From: JACVRW01 sp038323835
GTDB lineage: Bacteria > Actinomycetota > Thermoleophilia > Solirubrobacterales > Thermoleophilaceae
DNA length: 64,000 bases
Assembly (NCBI GenBank): GCA_038323835.1
Contig: JBBQHI010000002.1
Span: forward strand, 124,001-188,000
Reading direction: 5' to 3'
How positions within the stretch are numbered: the first letter of the stretch is position 1; every line of letters begins with the position of its first letter. The notes beneath the pieces were generated by a model. The model saw only the letters and a list, made by a program, of their open reading frames with translations. It had not been told where the DNA came from and did not search any database. The position numbers and the translations under genes were made by a program. This document shows positions 43,981 through 51,630 of the stretch, piece after piece.

Positions 43981-45551
43981 GCGGGCGCACCGGCCAGGCG
44001 CTCGCGCAGCAGCACGGCACCGTCGTCCGGGGTGAGCGCGGCGCCGTCGGTGATCCGGGCCACGTCGGTGGAGAAGTGCCAGCCGCCGCCGAGCACCTCG
44101 AGCGGCGACGCGTCGGCGATCGTCACCCCCTGTCCCAGCAGCACCACGCGGTCGGCGAAGGTGGCCGCGAACTCGGTGTCGTGCGTGGCCACCACCACCG
44201 CCGCGCCGGCGTGGGCCAGCGCGCCGCAGCGCTCGGCCAGGGCGTCCTTGTGCACGCGGTCCATCCCGCGGGTGGGCTCGTCCAGCAGCACCGCGGCGGA
44301 GGGCTCTCCCTCCAGCACCACCTCGAGCGCGAGCCGCTGGCGCTCGCCGCCAGAGAGGTCGCGCGGGTTGGCCTCTGCCCGGCCGCTCAGCCCGGCCGCG
44401 GCCAGGCCCTCGGCGCCCACCTCGTCGCCCGCGTGCTCGTGGAGCAGGTAGTCGCCCGGGTGCTGGAGGAGCAGGGCCACCGGCCCCGTCCGCTCGACCC
44501 GCCCCCGCGTGGGCTCGATCAGCCCCTTCATCAGTCGCACCAGGGTGCTCTTGCCCGCGCCGTTGCGGCCCATCAGCGCCACCCTCTCCCCCGGCCGCAG
44601 CGCGAGCGTGAGGCCGCGGAGGATCACGGGTCCTTCGGGAATCTCGACCCACGCGTCGCGCACCCCGAGAGCCGGTCGCCCGGACGCGGGCGCCGGCGCC
44701 GGGGCGGCGGGGCGACGCGCATCGAGCGCCGCGCCGCGCAGGCCCGCGCGCGCCTCCCGAACGGACGCGGGGAGCGGGCGCAGCCCGGCCTGCGAGAACA
44801 GGCGCGCGGCGGGAGTGGCCAGCGCGGGGGCCGAGTCCGCCGCCCAGCTCAGGAACTCCGCAGGCGGGGCGTCGCAGGCGATGCGTGACTCCTCCAGGGC
44901 GATCACGCGTCCCGCGGCGGGCAGGCAGCGCTCCAGGCGGTGCTCGGCCATCACCACGGCGGTGCCCCAGTCCTCGTTCAGGCGCCGGAGCAGCCACACG
45001 AGCTCGTCGCCCGCCACCGGGTCGAGCTGCGAGGTGGGCTCGTCCAGCAGCAGCAGCGCGGGACGGCGGACCATCGCCGCGGCGATGGCCACCCGCTGGA
45101 GCTCGCCGCCGGAGAGGGTGTCGGTGCGCCGGTCGAGGAGATGGGCCACCCCGAGCGCCAGCGCCGTCTCCTCCACGGCGCGGGCCACCGCGCCCGGCGG
45201 CTCCCCGGCGTGCTCGAGCGGAAGCTCCAGCTCGGCCATCACCCCGCCCATCACCACCTGCGACTCCGGCTCCTGGAGCACGGTCCCGCACACCGCGGCC
45301 AGATCGCCCGGGCCGTGCTCGCGCACCGACATCCCGGCCACGCTCAGCTCCCCCGTGGCGGCGCCGCCGTGGAAGTGGGGCACCAGCCCGCAGATCGCGC
45401 GCAGCAGCGTGGACTTCCCGGAGCCGGATACGCCGGCGAGCACGGTGAACGTGCCGGGCTCGATCTCGAGGCTCACGTCGCGCAGCCCCGGCTCCGTGGC
45501 CTCCGGATAGGTGTAGGTGAAGCCCTCGGCACGCACCAGTGGCTCAGCCAC
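43977..45551 (-). CDS. Fused EcfA1-EcfA2 ABC ATPase
   Basis: 524 residues with two complete ABC domains in one chain. First: Walker A AGVSGSGKSTLLR, signature LSGGELQRVAIA, Walker B LLLLDEPTSQLD. Second: Walker A MGRNGAGKSTLV, signature LSGGERQRLALE, Walker B AVLLDEPTRGMD. This is the energy-coupling pair of an ECF importer, in place of two separate EcfA genes. The GTG at 45551 overlaps the ecfT stop by 8 bp. With EcfT it would power the downstream S-component-like protein. Confidence 0.94.
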   Translation of the reverse strand: MAEPLVRAEGFTYTYPEATEPGLRDVSLEIEPGTFTVLAGVSGSGKSTLLRAICGLVPHFHGGAATGELSVAGMSVREHGPGDLAAVCGTVLQEPESQVVMGGVMAELELPLEHAGEPPGAVARAVEETALALGVAHLLDRRTDTLSGGELQRVAIAAAMVRRPALLLLDEPTSQLDPVAGDELVWLLRRLNEDWGTAVVMAEHRLERCLPAAGRVIALEESRIACDAPPAEFLSWAADSAPALATPAARLFSQAGLRPLPASVREARAGLRGAALDARRPAAPAPAPASGRPALGVRDAWVEIPEGPVILRGLTLALRPGERVALMGRNGAGKSTLVRLMKGLIEPTRGRVERTGPVALLLQHPGDYLLHEHAGDEVGAEGLAAAGLSGRAEANPRDLSGGERQRLALEVVLEGEPSAAVLLDEPTRGMDRVHKDALAERCGALAHAGAAVVVATHDTEFAATFADRVVLLGQGVTIADASPLEVLGGGWHFSTDVARITDGAALTPDDGAVLLRERLAGAPA

Positions 45552-46425
45552 GGGCCACCCCCATCCGGGCGCTCACTCCGGCGAACGGCGCCGCGGCCAG
45601 GACCATCAGGAGCACCGCCAGGACCAGCTCGGGGGGGCCGAGGTCGATTCCGAGCAGCGGGTAGAAGTCCACGGAGGCCACGCCGGCCACGCGACCGGCC
45701 ACCGAGAGCGCGACGATCAGGACCGCCGCGGTGGTCAGGCGGATATCGTGGCGCGACCACGCCAGCCGCCGCCGGGCCGGGCGCCCGGCCAGCGCGTAGC
45801 CGCGCAGCTCGAGGGCCGCCGCCAGGTCCACGGAGCGGTCGAGCGCCCCCGCGAGGGTGGAGCGGGCCACGGCCAGGCGCCCCGGGGGAACGGGGCGGCA
45901 GCGTGCCGCGTCGCTCATGCGCGTGGCGTCGCGGGCGAGCACGGGCACCAGCCGGGTGGCCAGCGAGGCGGTGAGGGCCGAGCGGTAGGACACCCGGCGG
46001 AACAGGCGCAACAGGGCGTCCGGGTCCACGGCCACGGACATCAGCCAGAGCGCCACGATGATCACCACCACCCGGACGCCGGCCAGCGCCCCCGCCACCG
46101 TGGCCTCGAGCGTCACGTCGAAGCGCCGCCCGAGGACCTCACCGCCCCGGATCAGGAGCGTGTTGCCCTCCTGGTAGACGAGCGGGTTGATCACGGTCAC
46201 GAGAAGGGCGAAGGGCAGCGCAACGCGCAGGGCGTTCAACACCTCGCGGCCCACCCCGGCGCCGGCGGCCGCGGCCCAGATCGCGGCCAGCGCCCCCGCC
46301 AGCACCAGCGGATGCTGGTAGAGCGCCCCGACGAGGGCCAGCGAGGCGCAGAACGAGGCGGCCACGCCCGGGCGCGCGGAGTGCAGCGCACTCGGCTTCG
46401 GCCGGTATACGGGCACGAACTTCAT
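45544..46425 (-). CDS. EcfT: ECF transporter transmembrane coupling protein (CbiQ family)
   Basis: 293 residues with about six membrane segments (LVLAGALAAIWAAAAGA, ALPFALLVTVINPLVY, AGVRVVVIIVALWLMSVAV). The coupling-helix region reads DATRMSDAARCRP, where EcfT proteins have an Ala-Arg-Gly motif, and a second site reads LELRGYAL. It links the ATPase to the substrate-binding protein. The ATG at 46425 overlaps the DUF4430 lipoprotein stop as ATGA. Confidence 0.9.
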   Translation of the reverse strand: MKFVPVYRPKPSALHSARPGVAASFCASLALVGALYQHPLVLAGALAAIWAAAAGAGVGREVLNALRVALPFALLVTVINPLVYQEGNTLLIRGGEVLGRRFDVTLEATVAGALAGVRVVVIIVALWLMSVAVDPDALLRLFRRVSYRSALTASLATRLVPVLARDATRMSDAARCRPVPPGRLAVARSTLAGALDRSVDLAAALELRGYALAGRPARRRLAWSRHDIRLTTAAVLIVALSVAGRVAGVASVDFYPLLGIDLGPPELVLAVLLMVLAAAPFAGVSARMGVARG

Positions 46426-47366
46426 GGGCTCTCCAAGGGGAGCTTCTCCACCCGGTCGCCGGTAACCGCCACCGCATAGGCGTCACGCAGGCGGCGCTCG
46501 GAGAGAGCGCGCACGCCCGCGGCAAGAGCCCGCTCATCGAGACCGGTCACCAGCCACACGACCTCGTTCGTGGTCGGTCGGAGCGCCGCCACCAGCGCCG
46601 TCCCGTCACCGGGACGGACCGTGCGAGCCACGTCCCCCGACGAGTCGAGCAGGTCGATCCGCCTGCCGTCGCCGGACACGCGGGCGAACACTCCGCTCTT
46701 GTCGGGCGCCTCTTCCAGGGTGTCCGCGCCGCGCACGATTTTCGCGCGCGCCCAGGTGGCCACCACGAGCCGGATGATCTTCTCCGTGGCCGGCGCGCCG
46801 ATCGAAGATCCGTTCGCCCGTGCCCCCACGCGCTCCAGCCGCGACTTCGCATCGCGACAGGGAGCGGAGGACACGTTCTCGCACTCCACTCGCACGGGGC
46901 GGCGCCTGCCGTTCAGGCCGTGCACGAAGGGCTCGGGGAACGCGCCCACGATCTCGGGCGCCCGGGCGGCATGCTCCCAGTCGCGGTAGTCCCACTGGAC
47001 GCGATCCCCTGGCGAGAGCTCGTAGTCGACCGCACCCTTGTCCGACTCCTGCCCGTTCACAAAGAAGAACCAGTCCTCGCGGCCACCGCTGCCGTGCCCC
47101 TTCAGGCCGTCGATGGACTGCACGAAGCGCCCGCCGAAGCGGGTGTCCACGTCGAACTTGGAGCGCAGCAGGCGCATCACGGTCTGGTCCTCCCGCACCT
47201 TCGGCTCGGCGAGCGATCCGATCGTCCGGTGGCCGAAGTCGCGCGTGACCCTGAGAGTCGCACCGTCGCCCTTGAGCTCCTCGCCCGCCCCCAGGCCGCA
47301 GCCGGCGGCGAGGCCGGTGGCGGCTATGAGGGCGGCGAAGAGCCCAAGCAGACGACGGTCCGTCAA
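46422..47366 (-). CDS. DUF4430 (transcobalamin beta-domain-like) lipoprotein
   Basis: 314 residues. Lipoprotein signal with lipobox LAAGC (Cys23). The DUF4430 domain spans about 50-125: DQTVMRLLRSKFDVDTRFGG, then WFFFVNGQESDKGAVDYELS and GDRVQWDYRDW, which is the family's classic Trp/Tyr-Val-Asn-Gly pattern. In animals this fold is the beta domain of transcobalamin and intrinsic factor. The C-terminal about 180 residues are beta-rich and not recognised. TTG start at 47366, 4 bp after the upstream stop. In this operon it probably captures cobalamin at the outer face and delivers it to the ECF unit; this is inference. Confidence 0.88.
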   Translation of the reverse strand: MTDRRLLGLFAALIAATGLAAGCGLGAGEELKGDGATLRVTRDFGHRTIGSLAEPKVREDQTVMRLLRSKFDVDTRFGGRFVQSIDGLKGHGSGGREDWFFFVNGQESDKGAVDYELSPGDRVQWDYRDWEHAARAPEIVGAFPEPFVHGLNGRRRPVRVECENVSSAPCRDAKSRLERVGARANGSSIGAPATEKIIRLVVATWARAKIVRGADTLEEAPDKSGVFARVSGDGRRIDLLDSSGDVARTVRPGDGTALVAALRPTTNEVVWLVTGLDERALAAGVRALSERRLRDAYAVAVTGDRVEKLPLESP

Positions 47367-47370
47367 CGGG

Positions 47371-48318
47371 TCACCCGCGCTTCACGACCTCGCAGCCGTG
47401 CGCGATCCGGTCCGACCTGTCGGCCTTCACGTGGTCGCGGCCCTTGCCGCACCTGACCCGGTCCGTGCCGTTCCTGCGCACGGAGATCGTGTCGTCGCCG
47501 GCTCCGGCGTCGATCGTGTCGGCCGCGGCCGTGCCCTTGATCGTGTCCGGGCCCTGGGAGCCGGTGATCGGCACGCCCCGGTGCGCGGTGCAGTGACCGC
47601 TCTTCGAGACGCATACGTACGAGTAGCCCGAGGGAATGTCCGCCCCGCGGGTGGCCCGCAGGCGCAGGTTGCCCTTGGCGGGCGCCTCGACCCTGGCCTT
47701 GCCCTGGGCGTCGGTGGTCTCGCCCGCCACGGTGGCGCCCGCGGCCGGGGAGCGTTTGCCCGCCGCGTCGTAGGTGTAGACGGTGACGGTCACGGTCCGG
47801 CCCCGCTTGGCGTCCGCCGGAGCCAGGAGGGACAGCTCGTCCCCGGTGTTCACATTCGCGACGGTGTCGCTGAAGTACCACAGGATCTCCGAGCGCTTGC
47901 CGAGCGGGAGCTGGTCGGCACCCACCTCGGGTGTCTTGTGGTCCGCCTTGTAGAGCCAGTAGGCGGTGTCCCCGCCGTTGTACTTGCCGACTCCGCACAC
48001 GAACAGGCCGAAGTCGTATTCGTCACTGATGGCGAGTGGCCGGAAGGCCTTGCTCACCTGGGACGCCGACCAGAAAAGGCCGAGCGCCGTGGCGCCCGGA
48101 ACGGTCTTGACCTGGCCGGAGCCCTTGCAGCTTGCGCTCTTCGTGGTGCGGATCTTGGCCGCGTCCGTGTAGGCGCGGACCTGGCCGATCTGCTTCCCGC
48201 CGCCCTCCACACGAAGCGCGCCGGCTGTGGACGCGGAGGCAGCCGCGGGAGCCAGGAGCGCGGCGGCCGCGGCTGCGGCGGCCGCAACCCGGACCGGGTT
48301 GGTGAGAGATACATGCAT
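47371..48318 (-). CDS. Secreted DUF4430-like protein with Ca-binding (RTX-type) repeats
   Basis: 315 residues. Signal peptide with a poly-Ala core. A beta-rich N-terminal part contains YWLYKADHKTPEVGADQLPL and SEILWYFSD, matching the DUF4430 pattern (Tyr-Lys-x-x-His/Asn-Lys ... Gly-Ala ... Trp-Tyr). A Big/CarboxypepD-regulatory-like segment follows (AAGATVAGETTDAQGKARVE). The C-terminal part has hemolysin-type calcium repeats: GPDTIKGTAAADTIDAGAGD, then RVRCGKGRDHVKADRSD. First gene after a cobalamin riboswitch. It may be a shed or wall-bound B12 scavenger. The start ATG 48318 has GAGGAAAGGG about 8 bp upstream. Confidence 0.85.
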   Translation of the reverse strand: MHVSLTNPVRVAAAAAAAAALLAPAAASASTAGALRVEGGGKQIGQVRAYTDAAKIRTTKSASCKGSGQVKTVPGATALGLFWSASQVSKAFRPLAISDEYDFGLFVCGVGKYNGGDTAYWLYKADHKTPEVGADQLPLGKRSEILWYFSDTVANVNTGDELSLLAPADAKRGRTVTVTVYTYDAAGKRSPAAGATVAGETTDAQGKARVEAPAKGNLRLRATRGADIPSGYSYVCVSKSGHCTAHRGVPITGSQGPDTIKGTAAADTIDAGAGDDTISVRRNGTDRVRCGKGRDHVKADRSDRIAHGCEVVKRG

Positions 48319-48359
48319 ACGTCGCCCTTTCCTCGAGGGTCGTTTGACGAGGCCGGAGG

Positions 48360-48515
48360 GCAGTTCTCCTGGCTTGCAGCTCCACGTCGCGCCTTCCCGG
48401 GGGCCGTTGGCCCCCAGTGGCTAAGTGCGACGCTTCAGCGCTCGCTCACAGTGGCGGGACCGCGCCGGACTCTCACCGGACTTCCCTGGGCCACCGGCCA
48501 ATTGGTGTGGGCAGC
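48360..48515 (-). ncRNA. Cobalamin (adenosylcobalamin-type) riboswitch
   Basis: The minus strand shows the B12 riboswitch core in order: GGTGGCCCAGGGAAGTCCGG, GAGAGTCCGGCGCGG, TCCCGCCACTGTGAG (the near-invariant B12 box region), an accessory hairpin (GGGGGCC/GGCCCCC), then AAGCCAGGAGAACTGCC. It ends about 40 bp before the secreted DUF4430 gene. A TAAGCT box at 48518-48513 could be its -10. Bound cobalamin should lower expression of the five-gene operon below. Exact ends are approximate. Confidence 0.94.
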
Positions 48516-48524
48516 TTAGCCCAA

Positions 48525-48545
48525 GCACCCGGCTCGGCCGGGTGC
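48525..48545 (-). terminator. 9-bp perfect hairpin after the PAP2 gene
   Basis: GCACCCGGC, loop TCG, GCCGGGTGC. It lies 12 bp past the PAP2 stop and just before the riboswitch on the same strand. It is followed by a weak T/G run (CTTGGG), so termination would be of the short-U type common in GC-rich actinomycetes. Confidence 0.6.
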
Positions 48546-48557
48546 GCCGGCGGAGGG

Positions 48558-49433
48558 CTAGCCGCGCCGGAGCGCGGCGGTCACGCCGCCGAGCACCACG
48601 GCCGCCGTGAGCGTGATCATCCCCGCCCCGGCCACGATGGCGGTGTGGTCGGAGGCGAACTGGACCACGTCGTCCGGCCGCGTGAGCACCATCGTGAGGG
48701 CGAGAAGGGATACGGCGCCCACGGCGACCAGCGTGAGCGCGGCCAGTCCGAGGGTTGTGCCCCAGTCCACCGCTCGCGCCCAGGCGGCGGTGACCTTGGT
48801 GCGCCCCACCCGCTCGGGCCAGCGCTCCGCGGCGGCTCGCAGCCCCGCGGCGATGGCCAGCGTCCAGCCTCCGGCGAGCAGGAAGCCGCCGAGCACGTCG
48901 CTCGGGAAGTGCCAGCCGAGCACCACGACGCACAGGCCCACGCTCAGGGCCAGACCCATGCCCAGCACGGCGGCCAGCGGCCGGGCGCGGGACGGAGCCA
49001 CGAGCACGCCCGCGAGCGCCACGGACATGGCGGCGGTGGAGTGCCCACTCGGGAAGGCGGCCGGGTCCACGTGGGCGCCGCCCACGGTTCCGCTGAAGCG
49101 AGGGTAGGCGAGCAGCAGCTTCAGAAGCTGGCTTGAGATGCTGGTAGCAGCGATCAGCGCGATCACGGCGGCAGCCAGGCGCGGCCGCCCGCGAACCAGG
49201 CCGACCCCGGCAAGCAGCGCAGCCATCAGGCCCACGGTCGCGGGATCGCCGAGGTGGGCGATCCAGTTGACCCGCGCCTCGGTGGACGGCCGCTGGAGGT
49301 CGATGAACCCGTGAAGCGCGTTGGCGTCGAGTGAGCGCGCGTCACCCGACCCATAGGCCACGGCAACCAGGATCAGGAACGCAATCGCGCACCAGAGGGC
49401 GCCGAGCACCAGAACGCGCGGCCGAAGGGTCAT
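48558..49433 (-). CDS. PAP2-family membrane phosphatase
   Basis: About 291 residues, roughly seven or eight membrane helices. The acid-phosphatase motifs are KLLLAYPRFSG (C1, shortened), FPSGHSTAAMS (C2) and LGWHFPSDVLGGF (C3, catalytic His and Asp). Such enzymes dephosphorylate lipid phosphates such as undecaprenyl-PP or phosphatidate. I use the ATG at 49433; an upstream extension would run toward the tRNA gene. The C-terminal third adds two extra membrane helices beyond the PAP2 core. Confidence 0.9.
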   Translation of the reverse strand: MTLRPRVLVLGALWCAIAFLILVAVAYGSGDARSLDANALHGFIDLQRPSTEARVNWIAHLGDPATVGLMAALLAGVGLVRGRPRLAAAVIALIAATSISSQLLKLLLAYPRFSGTVGGAHVDPAAFPSGHSTAAMSVALAGVLVAPSRARPLAAVLGMGLALSVGLCVVVLGWHFPSDVLGGFLLAGGWTLAIAAGLRAAAERWPERVGRTKVTAAWARAVDWGTTLGLAALTLVAVGAVSLLALTMVLTRPDDVVQFASDHTAIVAGAGMITLTAAVVLGGVTAALRRG

Positions 49434-49506
49434 ACATCTCAAGGTAGCGAGCGTCCGTGCGGGCTTCGCCGACTCTCCAGGACCGGCGCTACAATCACGC
49501 GGTCTA

Positions 49507-49579
49507 GCCGCCATCGTCTAGGGGACTAGGACGCCGCCCTCTCACGGCGGTAACGGGGGTTCGAATCCCCCTGGCGGTA
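49507..49579 (+). tRNA. tRNA-Glu (CUC)
   Basis: 73-nt cloverleaf: acceptor GCCGCCA with TGGCGGT (one G-U), D-arm GTCTAGGGGACTAGGAC, anticodon stem CCGCC/GGCGG around CTCTCAC (anticodon CTC), T-arm GGGGGTTCGAATCCCCC, discriminator A. No encoded CCA. Confidence 0.96.
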
Positions 49580-49587
49580 CTACGCAG

Positions 49588-49609
49588 CCCCGCTTGCCGA
49601 GCGGGGTTT
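49588..49609 (+). terminator. Terminator of tRNA-Glu
   Basis: CCCCGCT (49588-49594), loop TGCCG, AGCGGGG (49600-49606), then TTT. It begins nine bases after the tRNA. Confidence 0.85.
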
Positions 49610-49623
49610 CGTCGTTGTGGCGC

Positions 49624-49819
49624 TCACGACGCCTTGGCGCAGAGGACGTACGCCGTGGTCACGTGTGCCTGGGTGCCACCGCGTACCACGACCAGCCAGC
49701 CGGCGGGCACCGAAACCGGGAGTGTCGGGTGTCGGGAGCGAATGGCGCAGCGACCCGAAGTACGCCGGGTCGGAGTCGCCTCTGAAACCCCCACCCGTGG
49801 CAACCTCGCCGGCGTTGCA
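49624..49819 (-). pseudogene. Frameshifted 3' fragment of a secreted-protein gene
   Basis: From 49819 one frame reads CNAGEVATGGGFRGDSDPAY, a pattern seen near the end of secreted actinobacterial proteins (Cys-x-Ala-Gly-x-x-Ala-x-Gly-Gly-Gly). It then shifts to another frame that ends VPAGWLVVVRGGTQAHVTTA with a final Cys before the stop at 49624. The two pieces together look like one C-terminal domain broken by a frameshift, with the 5' part missing. It lies between tRNA-Glu and the SnoaL-like gene. Could be chance; the match is by pattern only. Confidence 0.45.
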
Positions 49820-49838
49820 CGTTCTCCTCGAACATCGC

Positions 49839-50234
49839 CTAGCCCGGGAGCCACACGGCGTCGAGCGCGGCCCGCGGGTCGCTGTGACTCACGACCCTGA
49901 GGATGCGGCCGTCTCGCAGGTCGAACACAAACCCGGCCGTCGACTCGATCGTCCGGGGACCCGGCGCGACGGCGGTGATCTGCCCCGCGACCCCCACCCG
50001 ATCCTGGCGCACGCGGAACTGGGTGGGCTCGATGACGTAGGAGTCCCAGTCCTCCACCATGTCGCGCGCGAAACGCCGCATGCCCTCGTGCCCGCGATAG
50101 ATCAGGCCCTCCAGCTGCGCCCGGAAGGGCAGGAACTCGCAGTCGGGATCGAACAGGCGGACGAGCTGCTCGGTGTCGCGCTCGTTGAACGCCGCGACGA
50201 CCCGCCGGACGATCTCCACGTTCTCCTCCGCCAT
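49839..50234 (-). CDS. SnoaL-like (NTF2-fold) protein
   Basis: 131 residues. ENVEIVRRVVAAFNERDTEQ and LVRLFDPDCEFLPFRAQLEG begin a typical NTF2/ketosteroid-isomerase-like cone fold; YRGHEGMRRFARDMVEDWDS and FVFDLRDGRILRVVSHSDPR complete it. Common in Thermoleophilia, usually of unknown substrate. I use the ATG at 50234. It is divergent from the small membrane protein at 50294. Confidence 0.88.
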   Translation of the reverse strand: MAEENVEIVRRVVAAFNERDTEQLVRLFDPDCEFLPFRAQLEGLIYRGHEGMRRFARDMVEDWDSYVIEPTQFRVRQDRVGVAGQITAVAPGPRTIESTAGFVFDLRDGRILRVVSHSDPRAALDAVWLPG

Positions 50235-50293
50235 GGCCTCCGAGTATCCACCGGGCCGGCGCGCCGCTGCAAGACCTCGCCCATACTCGGCAG

Positions 50294-50530
50294 ATGAGGC
50301 GACTTCGGCTCCTGCCCGCCTTCGTGGCACTGCTCTTCGCGAGCGTGTGGGCCGTGGCCACGGTGACCATCGCCACCGGCTCGGCGATCGTCAGCGGAGA
50401 TTCGCACGGCGGCCTCTTCTGGTCGGTGATCGGACTTCTGACGATGCTGGCCGTCGGGCTGGTGAGGATCACCGAGGGAGTGGGCCGCCGGGCACTCCGG
50501 GCTGCCGCGCTGAGTCCCCCAAGCGGGTAG
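50294..50530 (+). CDS. Small two-helix membrane protein
   Basis: 78 residues, two predicted helices (LPAFVALLFASVWAVATVTI and LFWSVIGLLTMLAVGLVRI). No known family. ATG at 50294; no strong Shine-Dalgarno. Coding status rests on the hydrophobic pattern and on the open gap. Confidence 0.55.
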   Translation: MRRLRLLPAFVALLFASVWAVATVTIATGSAIVSGDSHGGLFWSVIGLLTMLAVGLVRITEGVGRRALRAAALSPPSG

Positions 50531-50727
50531 TTGCGGGAGCAGCTACTTTGCGGAGAGGTCGTTCGGCGGCCTGGTGTCTCTCGAACCGTCTCGCCTCCCG
50601 AGCCGTATCACGAGTGCAGACCGCGGGCCGGGCCCGGCACTCCCGATGCATGGCCTTCGGCGGGAGCTTCCCCCGCGCCCTCAACGAGCTCGGCGCGGGC
50701 CGCTGCGACCGCCTGTTTGGGACGGTC

Positions 50728-50825
50728 TGGTCCGGTGCTCGGCCTGATCACCGATCAGGCCTCCGCTCCTCCCTTGACCTGGTCCGGTGCTCGGCCTGAT
50801 CACCGATCAGGCCTCCGCTCCTCCC
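50728..50825 (+). repeat. Two tandem copies of the dispersed palindrome (forward)
   Basis: Copies at 50728-50773 and 50780-50825, period 52 bp and nearly identical. Each has TGGTCCGGTGCTCGG, stem CCTGATC/GATCAGG around ACC, then CCTCCGCTCCTCCC. The stem differs from the CCCGATC type by a compensated pair. They lie in the 519-bp gap 50531-51049, in which I see no gene. Confidence 0.92.
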
Positions 50826-51049
50826 TTGCGCGCTTGGAGTCATCGATGATTCCGATTGCCGTGCCCGGGTATGCGTCCCCAGAGGCGGGACCGGCACGAC
50901 AGACTTCGGCAAGGGGGATTTCGCGCCGGGACCGTCTTATCCGTACGGGATAGGCCGCCGGGGCGATGAAACACCGTCCAGCCGGCACTGCGGCCGCGAA
51001 AGCACCGGCGCCGGTACTCCGCCGACGTGAGCCCACCCGTCACCTCGGC

Positions 51050-51550
51050 TCAGTAGCCGTTCGAGCCGCTACCGGCGCTCGAGGTGTCCCCGGAGTCCTC
51101 CTTGACGGCGCCACTCCCGCCTCCGGCCACCACGATCGTGCCCTTCATGCCCATGGCCTTGTGGTTCCCGATCGGGCAGTACATCTCGTAGGTGCCGGCC
51201 TTGCTCAGGTCGACCGTCAGCTTCGCCGACTGGCCGGCCTGAATCGGCTGGGTCTTGGCCTCACCGTTCGGCCCCTCCACCTCCAGGGCGTGCACGATCT
51301 GGCCGTTGTTCTTCACGTCGATGGTCACGCTGCCGGCCTCCTTGACCGCCGCGTTCGCCGGACCGATCTTGAACTCGGTCTCCGAGAGCTTCACGGCGCC
51401 GGCCGAGCCACCCGTGCTCGCGGATGCGCCCGTGGACTTGGAGGCGCCGGTGGAGGCGCTTCCGCCGCCGTTGTCGTCGTTGCTACCGCATCCGGCGATG
51501 ACGAGCGCCCCCGCCGCGAGTGCGGCGGCCAGCGGCCTGAGTGCGTACAT
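51050..51550 (-). CDS. Blue-copper (cupredoxin) lipoprotein
   Basis: 166 residues. Lipobox ALVIAGC then a Ser/Gly/Thr-rich linker, then a cupredoxin domain (about 60-145) with type 1 copper ligands: His in NNGQIVHALEVEG, Cys and His in YEMYCPIGNHKAM, Met in AMGMKGTIVV. A Ser/Gly/Asp tail follows. Plausible periplasmic-face electron carrier. It is downstream of the ECF sigma/anti-sigma pair on the same strand with an 80-bp gap. Confidence 0.9.
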   Translation of the reverse strand: MYALRPLAAALAAGALVIAGCGSNDDNGGGSASTGASKSTGASASTGGSAGAVKLSETEFKIGPANAAVKEAGSVTIDVKNNGQIVHALEVEGPNGEAKTQPIQAGQSAKLTVDLSKAGTYEMYCPIGNHKAMGMKGTIVVAGGGSGAVKEDSGDTSSAGSGSNGY

Positions 51551-51630
51551 GGAGCCTCCGTTGTCGGCGCCCCGAGCCGGGGCGGTTGGCGCGAGGTGTT
51601 ACGCAGCGCGCATCCGACCGGTTCGATCGG

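Noticed and set aside
43981..45291. A frame that would extend the S-component/toroid gene to 45291
   Set aside because: The added part is an Arg/Gly/Ala-rich shadow of the ATPase gene; the ATG at 43980 overlaps the ATPase stop as in the other coupled pairs.
50800..51036. Short minus-strand frame ending REERRPDR
   Set aside because: Its tail is the repeat read-out and the rest has no coding features.
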